DNA of 64,000 nucleotides, from the NCBI GenBank assembly GCA_965267605.1, contig OZ254088.1, positions 1,550,001 to 1,614,000 of the forward strand. The letters are read 5' to 3'. This DNA is from G965267605 sp965267605 (GTDB lineage: Bacteria > Bacteroidota > Bacteroidia > Flavobacteriales_E > Vicingaceae). Position 1 is the stretch's first letter. Every line of letters starts with the position of its first letter. The notes below the pieces were generated by a model that was not told the origin of the DNA, did not search any database, and worked only from the letters and a program-made list of their open reading frames with translations. A program made the position numbers and the translations under genes. Positions 1-7,210 of the stretch are shown piece after piece.

Positions 1-487
1 AACCCAAACCCTCATAAGCCACTTCCAACGCCCGCATTATGTCTCCCTGATCTTCATATCCAGAACATATACTGGTCAATGTCCTTAATGCGCGTTCCGT
101 ACTCCCCTCTGCCTTCCTTATTTCAAAGCCTTTTCTATAGTAAGCCCTTGCAGCTTCGTGATCGTCCTTCAACTGCTTGAGGTATCCAAGGTTGTTGTAT
201 ATACTAGCCAACGCATCTTTGAACTCATGGACCACTATTTCGGGTAGATCTTTCTTCCTGAGATTCCTAAGGGTAATTTCCTTCGCTTGCTGGGTACAGG
301 CCAGGGCACTGTCGTAGTCTATGGTGACCATCTCGTTCCCCAGGGATAGCAACGCGTCAACTACCAAAGTGTCATGCTTGCCCTGAATGATAACATTTAC
401 AAGCGAATCCCGAATATTATCCTGCGCATTGGACGGCATCGATAGGATAATTAGGGTAATTGACAGAAAACAGAATTTCCTCAACAT
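1..487 (-). CDS. TPR-repeat secreted or sensor protein, N-terminal part
   Basis: Partial gene running off the left edge; the first 162 codons are visible, starting at an ATG at 487. The first 22 residues form a signal peptide ending near SNAQ. The rest is helical and TPR-like (for example SIYNNLGYLKQLKDDHEAAR, with typical small/aromatic TPR spacing). In Bacteroidota such proteins are often the periplasmic sensor half of a histidine kinase or a LuxR/AraC-type regulator, but the deciding C-terminal half lies outside the window. Function is therefore open. The gene is divergent from the next one across a 123-bp gap. Confidence 0.75.
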   Translation of the reverse strand, partial: MLRKFCFLSITLIILSMPSNAQDNIRDSLVNVIIQGKHDTLVVDALLSLGNEMVTIDYDSALACTQQAKEITLRNLRKKDLPEIVVHEFKDALASIYNNLGYLKQLKDDHEAARAYYRKGFEIRKAEGSTERALRTLTSICSGYEDQGDIMRALEVAYEGLG

Positions 488-610
488 AAAGCAGCAGATC
501 GGTAGCGAAAATAACTATTGAATTGAAACAGCAATCAACATCGTTCACATTTCCTGATTTGTGAAAGATTTCCCAACAGCGACTCGAGTGGATTTATGTA
601 AATTACTACT

Positions 611-1264
611 ATGAATCTGCCCGCAGAAAGACAATTTGGTTGGACCCTAAAGCCTGTTATTACTGGCGGTACACAAATGATCAAACTTGACAATGGACAG
701 GTGGTGCTCATTATTGAACACGAGGTTATCAAAGGGGTAACCAGGGATATGTTGGTGTGGTGGTTTCAACACTTTACCAGTATTACAGTGCAATTTCAGG
801 GGAAGAAGTACCCTGCGTATCATCTCTGGCACACTAGAGATCATATCGAAGTATCCTCTACATCGAAAGATGGAATCAACAAAGTTGGAGACACATTGCA
901 CATTCGAGAGTGTTTTCAGCGCAATCCTGAATACTGCCTAAAAGTAAAGGGCAAGATTTGGTACTTCAAGAAGGATGGGTTCGGATTGAGATCGTACAAG
1001 GGAGGATTAAAGGTTATGGAATTGCTTCACAGATTCACGGATACTCCAGATGGAGTTCAATATGATTCGAAAATGGTCTTCGGTCTTGAGAAAGGTTTAT
1101 TGAGATCACTTGTAAACAATGTTCTGATACCTAAACGTTTTGGCGAAGACAAAATGACTGCCTGGTTTCAGCATAACATAGAAGAAGTGGGGTGTTTCGA
1201 AAATTTCCTTCCTCAGCTTTATGAAAGAAGATCGCAGGGAATGCATATCAACGTTGATGAATGA
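611..1264 (+). CDS. DAPG hydrolase (PhlG)-family protein
   Basis: Predicted 217-residue cytosolic enzyme resembling the 2,4-diacetylphloroglucinol hydrolase family, zinc enzymes that cleave a carbon-carbon bond next to a carbonyl. Visible family-like features are WWF at residues 50-52, a HLWHTRDH block at 71-78, a glutamate at 100, and the C-terminal HxxxE pair H188/E192 followed by a FLPxLYE stretch. PhlG itself uses two histidines and two glutamates as zinc ligands, and an HxxxE pair supplies two of them. The protein is shorter than PhlG and probably acts on another substrate. It overlaps the next gene by 4 nt (ATGA), so the two are likely translated together. Family membership is recognised by motif only; substrate unknown. 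Confidence 0.6.
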   Translation: MNLPAERQFGWTLKPVITGGTQMIKLDNGQVVLIIEHEVIKGVTRDMLVWWFQHFTSITVQFQGKKYPAYHLWHTRDHIEVSSTSKDGINKVGDTLHIRECFQRNPEYCLKVKGKIWYFKKDGFGLRSYKGGLKVMELLHRFTDTPDGVQYDSKMVFGLEKGLLRSLVNNVLIPKRFGEDKMTAWFQHNIEEVGCFENFLPQLYERRSQGMHINVDE

Positions 1265-1764
1265 CAACCCGGGTGACCATACACGGCATATTCCGATGCT
1301 CACTGGAACGGGCTTTCAAAACTCCTATGCTATGCGACATCACCAAGGTTCATACCGGGTATGGTCCTATGCCAAGGGTTACGCACACCAGTGATGATGC
1401 GCATTGGGGGAAACCAGGGCACAGCAAGAAGGTTCATGTCTCCAAGACATTCTTTCAGAAGGGAGGTTTCCAGAGTACGGATACCGTAATTGAGCGCATC
1501 GAAAATGAATACTGGAAAATCGAAGTCGGAAACTTCCAATCATGGATGTTTGGTTTCGAGAAGTTCGTTGGTGAATGGAAGACCACCCAACAGCTACCCA
1601 ATGAGATTCTAGTAGAATATACCTACACCATGCATACAGGTCATTGGTTCTTTTACCCGCTCAATTGGCTCATCGCAAAAACAATATGGCCTGTTTATAT
1701 GCGACAGGTACGCGATAACATCAGGCAGATGGCCTATGATAAAGAGCCTTACCTTTTTGATTGA
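1261..1764 (+). CDS. SRPBCC (START-like) family protein
   Basis: Protein of 167 residues with the general look of an SRPBCC/polyketide-cyclase-like ligand-binding fold: an N-terminal strand MTTRVTIHGIF, a central run of alternating strands, and a long C-terminal helix ending near the acidic tail. A W-rich middle (GNFQSWMFGFEKFVGEW) and HTGHWFFYPLNWLI suggest a hydrophobic pocket or membrane contact. Its ATG overlaps the stop of the PhlG-like gene (ATGA), implying translational coupling and a shared pathway. Such proteins bind or convert small hydrophobic or aromatic ligands; the ligand here is unknown. Confidence 0.6.
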   Translation: MTTRVTIHGIFRCSLERAFKTPMLCDITKVHTGYGPMPRVTHTSDDAHWGKPGHSKKVHVSKTFFQKGGFQSTDTVIERIENEYWKIEVGNFQSWMFGFEKFVGEWKTTQQLPNEILVEYTYTMHTGHWFFYPLNWLIAKTIWPVYMRQVRDNIRQMAYDKEPYLFD

Positions 1765-1794
1765 CCCGTTTAACCTCTGCAATTCCTAACTTTG
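1761..1794 (+). promoter_or_regulatory. Bacteroidetes-type promoter candidate for the T9SS protein
   Basis: A TAACTTTG box at 1787-1794 matches the TAnnTTTG -7 consensus. A TTG at 1761-1763 lies 23 bp upstream, at the long end of the accepted range. The box is 26 bp ahead of the ATG at 1820. Confidence 0.45.
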
Positions 1795-1819
1795 ATATAC
1801 AACCGCAACCAACAACAGT

Positions 1820-3259
1820 ATGTATCAACGACTGATTCTACTCTCTACACTTGCACTCTCACTGGTAACGGCAGCAACACAAGCACAGCAGACGTTCCTA
1901 CGGGTTTACGGTTCACAGTCTAGCTGGGGACAACGTGCCATTCCAACATTTGACGGTGGTTACATCAGTTGTGGTCAAACATGGTTTGCAACTGCGGGAG
2001 ACTTTGATGTTACCATAACACGCACAGATAGTTTGGGCAACCTAATCTGGCAAAAGGACTACCATGGCGACTCGTTGGAATACAGTTGGGGCATTATCGC
2101 AAACGATGATTCCACCTATACTTTCTTAACAACCGGATACGGGCTCATCTATGGCGATTACAATGAGGTAAGCATTACAAATATTGATGATGCAGGTGGT
2201 ATTAACTGGTCTAAAACGTATACCACCGGAGGGCGAATTGCCATCAATAGCATTGTACATACTTACGATGGCGGGTATATGATTGGGGGCTGGAGCGATC
2301 AACAGGCGCAATTTGTCAACCCGTACCTCATGAAAACCAATGCTACGGGTGATACAATGTGGACAAGAAACTACGAGCGAGGCACTCAAGGACAATTCAA
2401 TTATGTTGTTCAAACGCAGGATTCGGGCTATTTGGGTATTGGAGCAGTTGCCAGGCCCGTTAGCTGGGACAATGATATCGCCATTATTCGAACCAATAAG
2501 AATGGAGATACAGTTTGGACCAAATACTACGGAGACCTAAATGACCAGGGGGCGATGAAATGCTACCAGGAATCTGACGGCAGTGTTGTGCTTGTTGGTG
2601 GGTCATACAATGGAACTGATTTTGAGGCCCTGATCTGGAAAATCAATGCGCTTGGAGATACAGTGTGGACCTCAAAGGAAGCTGTCCCAGGACAGCAACT
2701 TCAGTATACAGGAGTTTGCAAAACTTACGATGGTGGGTATTATGCCACTGGTGAACAGGCGAACCTCTCGATAAGTAAGAGCATTTGCCTTGCTGCACAC
2801 TTTGACAGCAATGGCAACAGAACATGGGGACAGACCTGGGATGTAGTGCCGCCAATACAAGGCCCGGGAGATCTTTACTCAAAGCTTATTGGATTAGAAG
2901 GAACACCAGATGGTGGTGGAATCGCGTGCGGGTGGGCTACGAATGGGGATGATGTTGAGTTGATTTTGCTCAAACTGTATGGCAACTGGAGCGTTGGTAT
3001 GAAGGGAAATCCTTCTCTTGTTGCGATCACTCCGTATCCAAATCCGTTCAGTGCGTACTCCAACTTCCTTATTCCTCCTTCTATGGGAGCTTATAGTTTC
3101 ACGCTGTCGAGCTTAAGCGGACAAGTGCTGATGCAGGAAAATGGAATCAGCAGACGCACATACCAGCTAAACAAAGACAATCTGCCGCCTGGGATTTACC
3201 TATTCAAGATTGAGGGAGAAAATGGCCGTATGGCGGTCGGAAAGATTGCTGTTCAATAG
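1820..3259 (+). CDS. T9SS type A sorting domain protein with beta-propeller-like repeats
   Basis: Secreted protein of 479 residues. Residues 1-22 are a signal peptide ending in TQAQ. Residues about 25-390 carry repeated blade-like units of the type TYDGGYxxxG ... DxxGDTVWT, seen at least five times, which points to a beta-propeller of the kind annotated as T9SS-secreted 'PQQ/delta-60' repeats. The last ~80 residues form a type A sorting domain beginning YPNPF and ending LPPGIYLFKIEGENGRMAVGKIAV, so export through the type IX system and anchoring or release at the surface are expected. No catalytic motif was seen. It sits alone on its transcript and may end at a weak hairpin at 3274-3294. Confidence 0.85.
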   Translation: MYQRLILLSTLALSLVTAATQAQQTFLRVYGSQSSWGQRAIPTFDGGYISCGQTWFATAGDFDVTITRTDSLGNLIWQKDYHGDSLEYSWGIIANDDSTYTFLTTGYGLIYGDYNEVSITNIDDAGGINWSKTYTTGGRIAINSIVHTYDGGYMIGGWSDQQAQFVNPYLMKTNATGDTMWTRNYERGTQGQFNYVVQTQDSGYLGIGAVARPVSWDNDIAIIRTNKNGDTVWTKYYGDLNDQGAMKCYQESDGSVVLVGGSYNGTDFEALIWKINALGDTVWTSKEAVPGQQLQYTGVCKTYDGGYYATGEQANLSISKSICLAAHFDSNGNRTWGQTWDVVPPIQGPGDLYSKLIGLEGTPDGGGIACGWATNGDDVELILLKLYGNWSVGMKGNPSLVAITPYPNPFSAYSNFLIPPSMGAYSFTLSSLSGQVLMQENGISRRTYQLNKDNLPPGIYLFKIEGENGRMAVGKIAVQ

Positions 3260-3273
3260 ACGCTTAATGCAAA

Positions 3274-3294
3274 AAGGCGCCCAGAGAACGCCTT
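3274..3294. terminator. weak convergent terminator hairpin
   Basis: Inverted repeat AAGGCG / CGCCTT with a 9-nt loop between two convergent genes. The stem has only 6 bp and there is no long T run, so this is tentative. Confidence 0.35.
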
Positions 3295-3314
3295 CCGTGT
3301 AACCATAACCAGAC

Positions 3315-3671
3315 CTACTGACGGAAATAGGATCTTAGTTTCTTGTTGTAGGTCAGTCCGAAGGAAACTCCCGAGATGACCAATCCAATAACTGCCGTGG
3401 CAGGAATAGAGACCAGGAAGTCCAATGCAATAAAGATTCTCAGCGCTATCAGATTCTTCCTAAGAATGGAGAAAACGATTCCCGCGAACATGGCCATGTA
3501 GCCAAATGCTGTGTACAACACCATCATTGGCCCCACCTTACCCACCTGGATGTCGTTCAACGTGAAGATGGTAAAGAACGTGAGAGATATAAGGATCTTG
3601 ATGGCATTCATAATGAATACAGCCCTTAAAACGCCAGGCTTGCCATTCGTTGTTGTGATTTCAGTTTGCAT
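3315..3671 (-). CDS. small integral membrane protein, unknown function
   Basis: Protein of 118 residues with three to four hydrophobic segments (about residues 18-40, 48-70, 74-108) and a short basic C-terminus. I do not recognise the family. It begins MQTEITTTNGKPGVLR at an ATG at 3671. A perfect 19-bp tandem duplication (3669-3706) duplicates this start codon and the bases upstream, so a second ATG lies 19 nt upstream, out of frame. The next upstream gene on this strand is the SRPBCC gene ending at 3720. Confidence 0.65.
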   Translation of the reverse strand: MQTEITTTNGKPGVLRAVFIMNAIKILISLTFFTIFTLNDIQVGKVGPMMVLYTAFGYMAMFAGIVFSILRKNLIALRIFIALDFLVSIPATAVIGLVISGVSFGLTYNKKLRSYFRQ

Positions 3672-3706
3672 GATGTGTGGATTTAGACATGATGTGTGGA
3701 TTTAGA
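3669..3706. repeat. perfect 19-bp tandem duplication spanning a start codon
   Basis: CATGATGTGTGGATTTAGA occurs at 3669-3687 and again at 3688-3706. On the minus strand the promoter-proximal copy contributes an extra ATG at 3690. It opens a nine-codon reading frame (MSKSTHHAN, then TGA) that overlaps the real ATG at 3671. Confidence 0.95.
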
Positions 3707-3719
3707 GAAGTACAAGAGA

Positions 3720-4313
3720 TTAACCCTTGTACTTCTTTTTGATCTGCTTGAAGTTGTCTTTGTTCACCGTTTCACCTGTAACTACATGATGGTGTACAGC
3801 CAACAGGTAGTCTGCTATAGTCTTTTTGAACTTTCCCTTAGCCATGGCACCCATGAACGCAGGGGCAGTTCTAAAGCTCAATGTCATTACCAACTTGCTG
3901 GTGTTGTCATCTACCTTCACAACCTGGTATTTACCGAAATTGGTACCAGGTGCTTCCGATAAAGGAAGTCCGCTCACATGGTTGATCTCTGCTGTAAATG
4001 AGTAGTTGGTTGGATCGTAGTGCTTCTGTGTTTCCTTGATATACTTTGTTCCTTTCTCATTTAAGTTGCATTGACGCACAGCGCCTTCTCCAGACTTCAA
4101 AGTTCCATCTACATAGCTAGAGCTGACCACTTGTGGATGAGATTTCGAGATGGCTCCGTAATCTTCACCAACTACAGCCCAAATTTTGTCAACCGAGGCT
4201 GGAATAACCCTTTCTACTGTGAAACTGCGTGCCTTCTTTGTTTTTTGCCCTAGGGCCGCAACGCTGATTATTAATAGCATTGCCGCTAAACTTGTTTTAA
4301 TTGAATTCTTCAT
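3720..4313 (-). CDS. secreted SRPBCC family protein
   Basis: Protein of 197 residues from the ATG at 4313; an upstream in-frame ATG at 4352 would precede the signal peptide with 13 odd residues and lies inside the operator. Residues 1-23 form a signal peptide ending in AALGQ. The mature part starts SFTVERVIPASVDKIWAVVG, a typical SRPBCC opening, and carries the polyketide-cyclase-like alternating strands plus a long C-terminal helix. Exported SRPBCC proteins are less common than cytosolic ones. An ATGAC-N5-GTCAT operator lies 25 bp upstream and is almost identical to the one in front of the neighbouring TetR gene, so TetR repression is likely. Confidence 0.7.
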   Translation of the reverse strand: MKNSIKTSLAAMLLIISVAALGQKTKKARSFTVERVIPASVDKIWAVVGEDYGAISKSHPQVVSSSYVDGTLKSGEGAVRQCNLNEKGTKYIKETQKHYDPTNYSFTAEINHVSGLPLSEAPGTNFGKYQVVKVDDNTSKLVMTLSFRTAPAFMGAMAKGKFKKTIADYLLAVHHHVVTGETVNKDNFKQIKKKYKG

Positions 4314-4337
4314 GATTGATAGTTTTAAGAAATTATG

Positions 4338-4352
4338 ATGACCGTTCGTCAT
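4338..4352. promoter_or_regulatory. TetR operator at the SRPBCC gene
   Basis: ATGACCGTTCGTCAT, an ATGAC-N5-GTCAT inverted repeat, differs at one of 15 positions from the site upstream of the TetR gene. It lies 25 bp before the SRPBCC start at 4313. Confidence 0.7.
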
Positions 4353-4375
4353 ATTATGATTAAAAAAATATAGAA

Positions 4376-4963
4376 TTAGCGTTTAAGCATTGAAAAAATG
4401 TTGTCCTTGAAAGTATTCAGGGGAGCAATATCACCTGTCGACTTCATTCTAACCAGCGCTCCATGCCAACTGTTCAAAATAAAATGAGCCATTTCCTTCG
4501 TATCTGTTTTTATATTGAGTTCCCCCTCCTCTATCGCCTGGTTGAGGCACTCCTCAATAATTGATTGTATCTCATTGAACTCTTTATCCAGCACTTCTCG
4601 AAACGCCTCGTTCACATCTGCCATCTCAGCTGAAAAGTTACTCATGATGCATCCATACTTGTGCTCCATTCGAGCTTCGTATCCCTCAATAGAACTGGCA
4701 TACAGCGTTTCTAGCCTCTCCAGCGGTGTGCCTTCTTTGTTCTCAAGCAATGTTCTTCGATGCCAGGCAAGCCCCCTATCGCAATACCTTTGTAACATCT
4801 CTAATCCGAACTCCTCCTTACTGCTGAAATGATTGTAGAAAGATCCCTTGGGTATGTCCACCTCATCCGTGATGTCCTTGATTCCAGTGGACCCATAGCC
4901 GTTAAGAAACATGAGCTCCTGCCCCGCATCAAGAATATCTTCTCTGTAGATCTTTCGTTTCAT
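4376..4963 (-). CDS. TetR/AcrR family transcriptional regulator
   Basis: Regulator of 195 residues. The N-terminal helix-turn-helix is clear: REDILDAGQELMFLNGYGS, then IKDITDEVDIPKGSFYNHF and SSKEEFGLEML (about residues 7-60), the standard TetR layout with the FYxHF hinge. The C-terminal ~130 residues form the helical ligand/dimer domain. The gene lies upstream of, and on the same strand as, the secreted SRPBCC gene. Its own promoter contains an operator exactly between the -33 and -7 boxes, so autorepression is expected. Inducer unknown; the SRPBCC product may bind a related compound. Confidence 0.9.
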   Translation of the reverse strand: MKRKIYREDILDAGQELMFLNGYGSTGIKDITDEVDIPKGSFYNHFSSKEEFGLEMLQRYCDRGLAWHRRTLLENKEGTPLERLETLYASSIEGYEARMEHKYGCIMSNFSAEMADVNEAFREVLDKEFNEIQSIIEECLNQAIEEGELNIKTDTKEMAHFILNSWHGALVRMKSTGDIAPLNTFKDNIFSMLKR

Positions 4964-4968
4964 CGGTA

Positions 4969-5001
4969 CAAATATAATGACCGGTCGTCATATAATCCAA
5001 A
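4969..5001 (-). promoter_or_regulatory. TetR gene promoter with embedded operator
   Basis: On the minus strand TTTG (5001-4998), a 21-bp spacer and TATATTTG (4976-4969) fit the Bacteroidetes promoter. The spacer contains the inverted repeat ATGACGACCGGTCAT (4991-4977), placed where a bound repressor would block sigma factor contact. The predicted transcription start is at or next to the ATG at 4963, so the message may be leaderless. Confidence 0.7.
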
Positions 5002-5123
5002 CATATTGACAAAAAAAATTGTTCAAGGCCTTTACGATAAATCTTAATCAATTGTTTTACAGTTAATTAAGTAAGGAATAAAACTCACAATAAAACCGTG
5101 GGTTCCACGTACTAAATGATGTA

Positions 5124-5405
5124 ATGCAACCCTCTTCGCTCGTATTGTACATTCTTGGATGGATGTTTTGGCTGCTCATCTTCACACTGGGGATACTGAA
5201 CATGATACTGGTTCACCCTGTGCCTGGACTGATATACATGGCGCTTTCAGCGGTTTTCTACCCTTCTACTAACGATTTCCTTCAGAAAAAGCTCAAAAGG
5301 AAGATTCCGGTTTGGATGAAAACAGTCCTTGGCGTGCTCATTCTTTGGTTCACATTGGGCATGAGCGACCTAATGCAAATCTTCGAAGAATGGCTTTACC
5401 GGTAG
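5124..5405 (+). CDS. small membrane protein, unknown function
   Basis: Protein of 93 residues with three hydrophobic segments (about 7-30, 33-46, 66-85) separated by a basic stretch KKLKRKIP. No family recognised. It starts at an ATG 14 bp after a short inverted repeat CGTGG-GTT-CCACG (5097-5109). It ends 12 bp before a convergent gene. Composition is normal for a membrane protein and no longer alternative exists here, so it is probably real. Confidence 0.55.
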   Translation: MQPSSLVLYILGWMFWLLIFTLGILNMILVHPVPGLIYMALSAVFYPSTNDFLQKKLKRKIPVWMKTVLGVLILWFTLGMSDLMQIFEEWLYR

Positions 5406-5416
5406 ATCCGTTATAC

Positions 5417-5803
5417 CTACGGCACTACATTAAATTCAATAATACTTACAGACGCCTTTGGACCACTGGGAATATTACCAGTTCTGTAAAAGTCTCCGGA
5501 AAAGCCACTGGATAACCAATATGGCATTTCCACACGGTAATTGGAACTACTCGAATACAGGTATCCAAGTATATCACCGCCAGCATTCCGTAGAAAAACT
5601 GTAGAGCTGTAATACCCTGATCCTGCACTCTCTATCTTCCAAACCTTGTTGGCTGGTACAGTAAATGTATATGGCGTAGAGCCGTTGATCTCAATGTTCA
5701 ATACCCGATTGAACTGTAGATTTCCCTGTGCCTTACTTTCAACCGAAGCGAAAACAAATAAAGCGAACAGGATGGATAACAATGTAGTCTTCATGTCTTT
5801 CAT
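5417..5803 (-). CDS. small secreted protein next to collagen-like protein
   Basis: About 128 residues from the ATG at 5803 (or 125 from 5794). A start further upstream would run into the preceding gene, whose stop is at 5805. A signal peptide ends near SKAQG. The mature part is rich in Ser, Tyr and Gly and looks all-beta (TPYTFTVPANKVWKIES, then GGDILGYLYSSSSNYRVEMP). No family recognised. It directly follows the collagen-like gene on the same strand with no gap, so the two are very likely co-transcribed and may act together at the surface. Confidence 0.65.
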   Translation of the reverse strand: MKDMKTTLLSILFALFVFASVESKAQGNLQFNRVLNIEINGSTPYTFTVPANKVWKIESAGSGYYSSTVFLRNAGGDILGYLYSSSSNYRVEMPYWLSSGFSGDFYRTGNIPSGPKASVSIIEFNVVP

Positions 5804-5804
5804 A

Positions 5805-7145
5805 TTAATATCCGTCACACGTGTAGCAAGGAGCATCACCGCTGCCGGAGCCACCACTGGCTGACGTATTGATCAACTGGATATATATTCTTGAATAAAT
5901 TTCATCTTCTCCGAAACCAGCGGCTACCCCTAACCCATCGGTGGCACGCGTTGTGTTGCATCTGTGCTGAATTTCAAAGGTCTGGTTTGCAACAGTGGTT
6001 GTAATAAAGCCTCTAATGTGACTGGTTGATTCGAACGAGGACCCTCCCAGTAGGGCCGTTGCTCCTGCAGCCGTATTGTACAATCTGGCTTGATGCTGAT
6101 TCACATTGTACGCTGGAACCCTTACCTCAACATAGTAGGTACCCGGATTCACGAATGTCACAACGTTTCCAGAGCGTGTAATCCCACTACCCTGACTGGC
6201 CTGTGTGTTGTTAAGTGTTCTGGTGACCCACGACCCACTGGTAAAAGTTCCTCCTTGCGTTCCTGAGGTTTGTCTTTCTTCGTAAACAGCGTAGTCAGAC
6301 AATCCTGATAATCCTTGAGGTCCGGTAGCTCCGGTTGCACCAGTAGCCCCCGTAGGGCCCGGAACGGTTGATGCAGCTCCCGTAGGTCCGACTGGACCAG
6401 TAGGACCTTGTGGTCCCGTTGGGCCAGGAACTGTTGACGCTGCACCAGTTGGGCCTGCAGGACCTGTTGGTCCCTGCGCACCATTGGCACCCGTTGCTCC
6501 AGTTGGACCGGTTGGGCCTTGAGCGCCCGCGGATCCTGTAGCACCTTGTGGGCCGGTTGGACCAGGAATGGTTGACGCTGCTCCGGTTGGCCCTGTAGGA
6601 CCAGTGGGCCCTGTTGGCCCCGTAGGACCTGGCACTGTGGAGGCTGCACCCGTTGGACCAGTCGCTCCCGCTGGGCCAGTTGGACCTTGAGCGCCCTGTG
6701 GTCCCGTTGGTCCTGCCGGACCATTGCCTGCAGTTTTCGCGTACAACGCGTAAGGAACAGAAACGAGCTGGGATGTGCCCATGATGGCATAAGTAGTACC
6801 ACCATTCTCATCCATTTCCACTTCAAGGTAGAATGCATTGGTGCCCCAGGAAATAGAAGAGAACGTTCCAGACACTACTGTTCCAGCTCCAATTTGAACC
6901 GAGAAGAGTCCAAATTGATTGGTAGTAATACTCTGTGTCTCCTGATAAACGGTTGGTCCTGTTGGCGATGTACTGTGGATCGTAAACCGCAAACCTACGT
7001 TTTGATTGTTTAACGCAGTTCCACTGCTATTTCTGGCAATACCCTGATAATTGATAAGCTCCGGAGCCTGCGCACTCACAAACACTGGTATACAGAGCAT
7101 GAGTGCCAACAAACATCCCACTGCGGAATTGAAACTTCTCCTCAT
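5805..7145 (-). CDS. collagen-like surface protein with C1q/TNF-like C-terminus
   Basis: Protein of 446 residues: signal peptide to about residue 26 (PVFVSAQ); an N-terminal head (residues ~27-138) containing the common Bacteroidota block INYQGIARNSSGTAL and ending VSVPYALYAKTA; an uninterrupted Gly-X-Y collagen region (~140-280) dominated by GPT, GPQ and GAT triplets, broken by repeated GAASTVPGPTG units; and a C-terminal ~150-residue beta domain whose order (GTFTSGSWVTRTLN, then NPGTYYVEVRVPAYN) resembles C1q/TNF-like globular heads. The tail ends DAPCYTCDGY. Trimer formation is expected from the collagen region. No T9SS sorting domain is present. The DNA is repetitive over 6300-6725, creating long spurious frames. 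Confidence 0.85.
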   Translation of the reverse strand: MRRSFNSAVGCLLALMLCIPVFVSAQAPELINYQGIARNSSGTALNNQNVGLRFTIHSTSPTGPTVYQETQSITTNQFGLFSVQIGAGTVVSGTFSSISWGTNAFYLEVEMDENGGTTYAIMGTSQLVSVPYALYAKTAGNGPAGPTGPQGAQGPTGPAGATGPTGAASTVPGPTGPTGPTGPTGPTGAASTIPGPTGPQGATGSAGAQGPTGPTGATGANGAQGPTGPAGPTGAASTVPGPTGPQGPTGPVGPTGAASTVPGPTGATGATGATGPQGLSGLSDYAVYEERQTSGTQGGTFTSGSWVTRTLNNTQASQGSGITRSGNVVTFVNPGTYYVEVRVPAYNVNQHQARLYNTAAGATALLGGSSFESTSHIRGFITTTVANQTFEIQHRCNTTRATDGLGVAAGFGEDEIYSRIYIQLINTSASGGSGSGDAPCYTCDGY

Positions 7146-7210
7146 AAGCTTTAACGGTTAGATTCTAGATTGAAATATAGGTAATTCACTCCGGAGTTAA
7201 GCGAAGTCTA

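Noticed and set aside
544..565. Inverted repeat TTCACA-N10-TGTGAA upstream of the PhlG-like gene, resembling a CRP-like site
   Set aside because: Six-base arms with a 10-bp spacer do not match the known CRP spacing, and no second site was found.
5097..5109. Short inverted repeat CGTGG-GTT-CCACG before the small membrane protein gene
   Set aside because: Only 5-bp arms, no second copy and no adjacent regulator; it could easily be chance.
6158..6838. A 226-codon minus-strand frame within the collagen-like gene, rich in Gln and Arg
   Set aside because: An alternative frame of the GGN-CCN-rich Gly-X-Y repeats; no signal peptide, no start context, and the true frame is clear.
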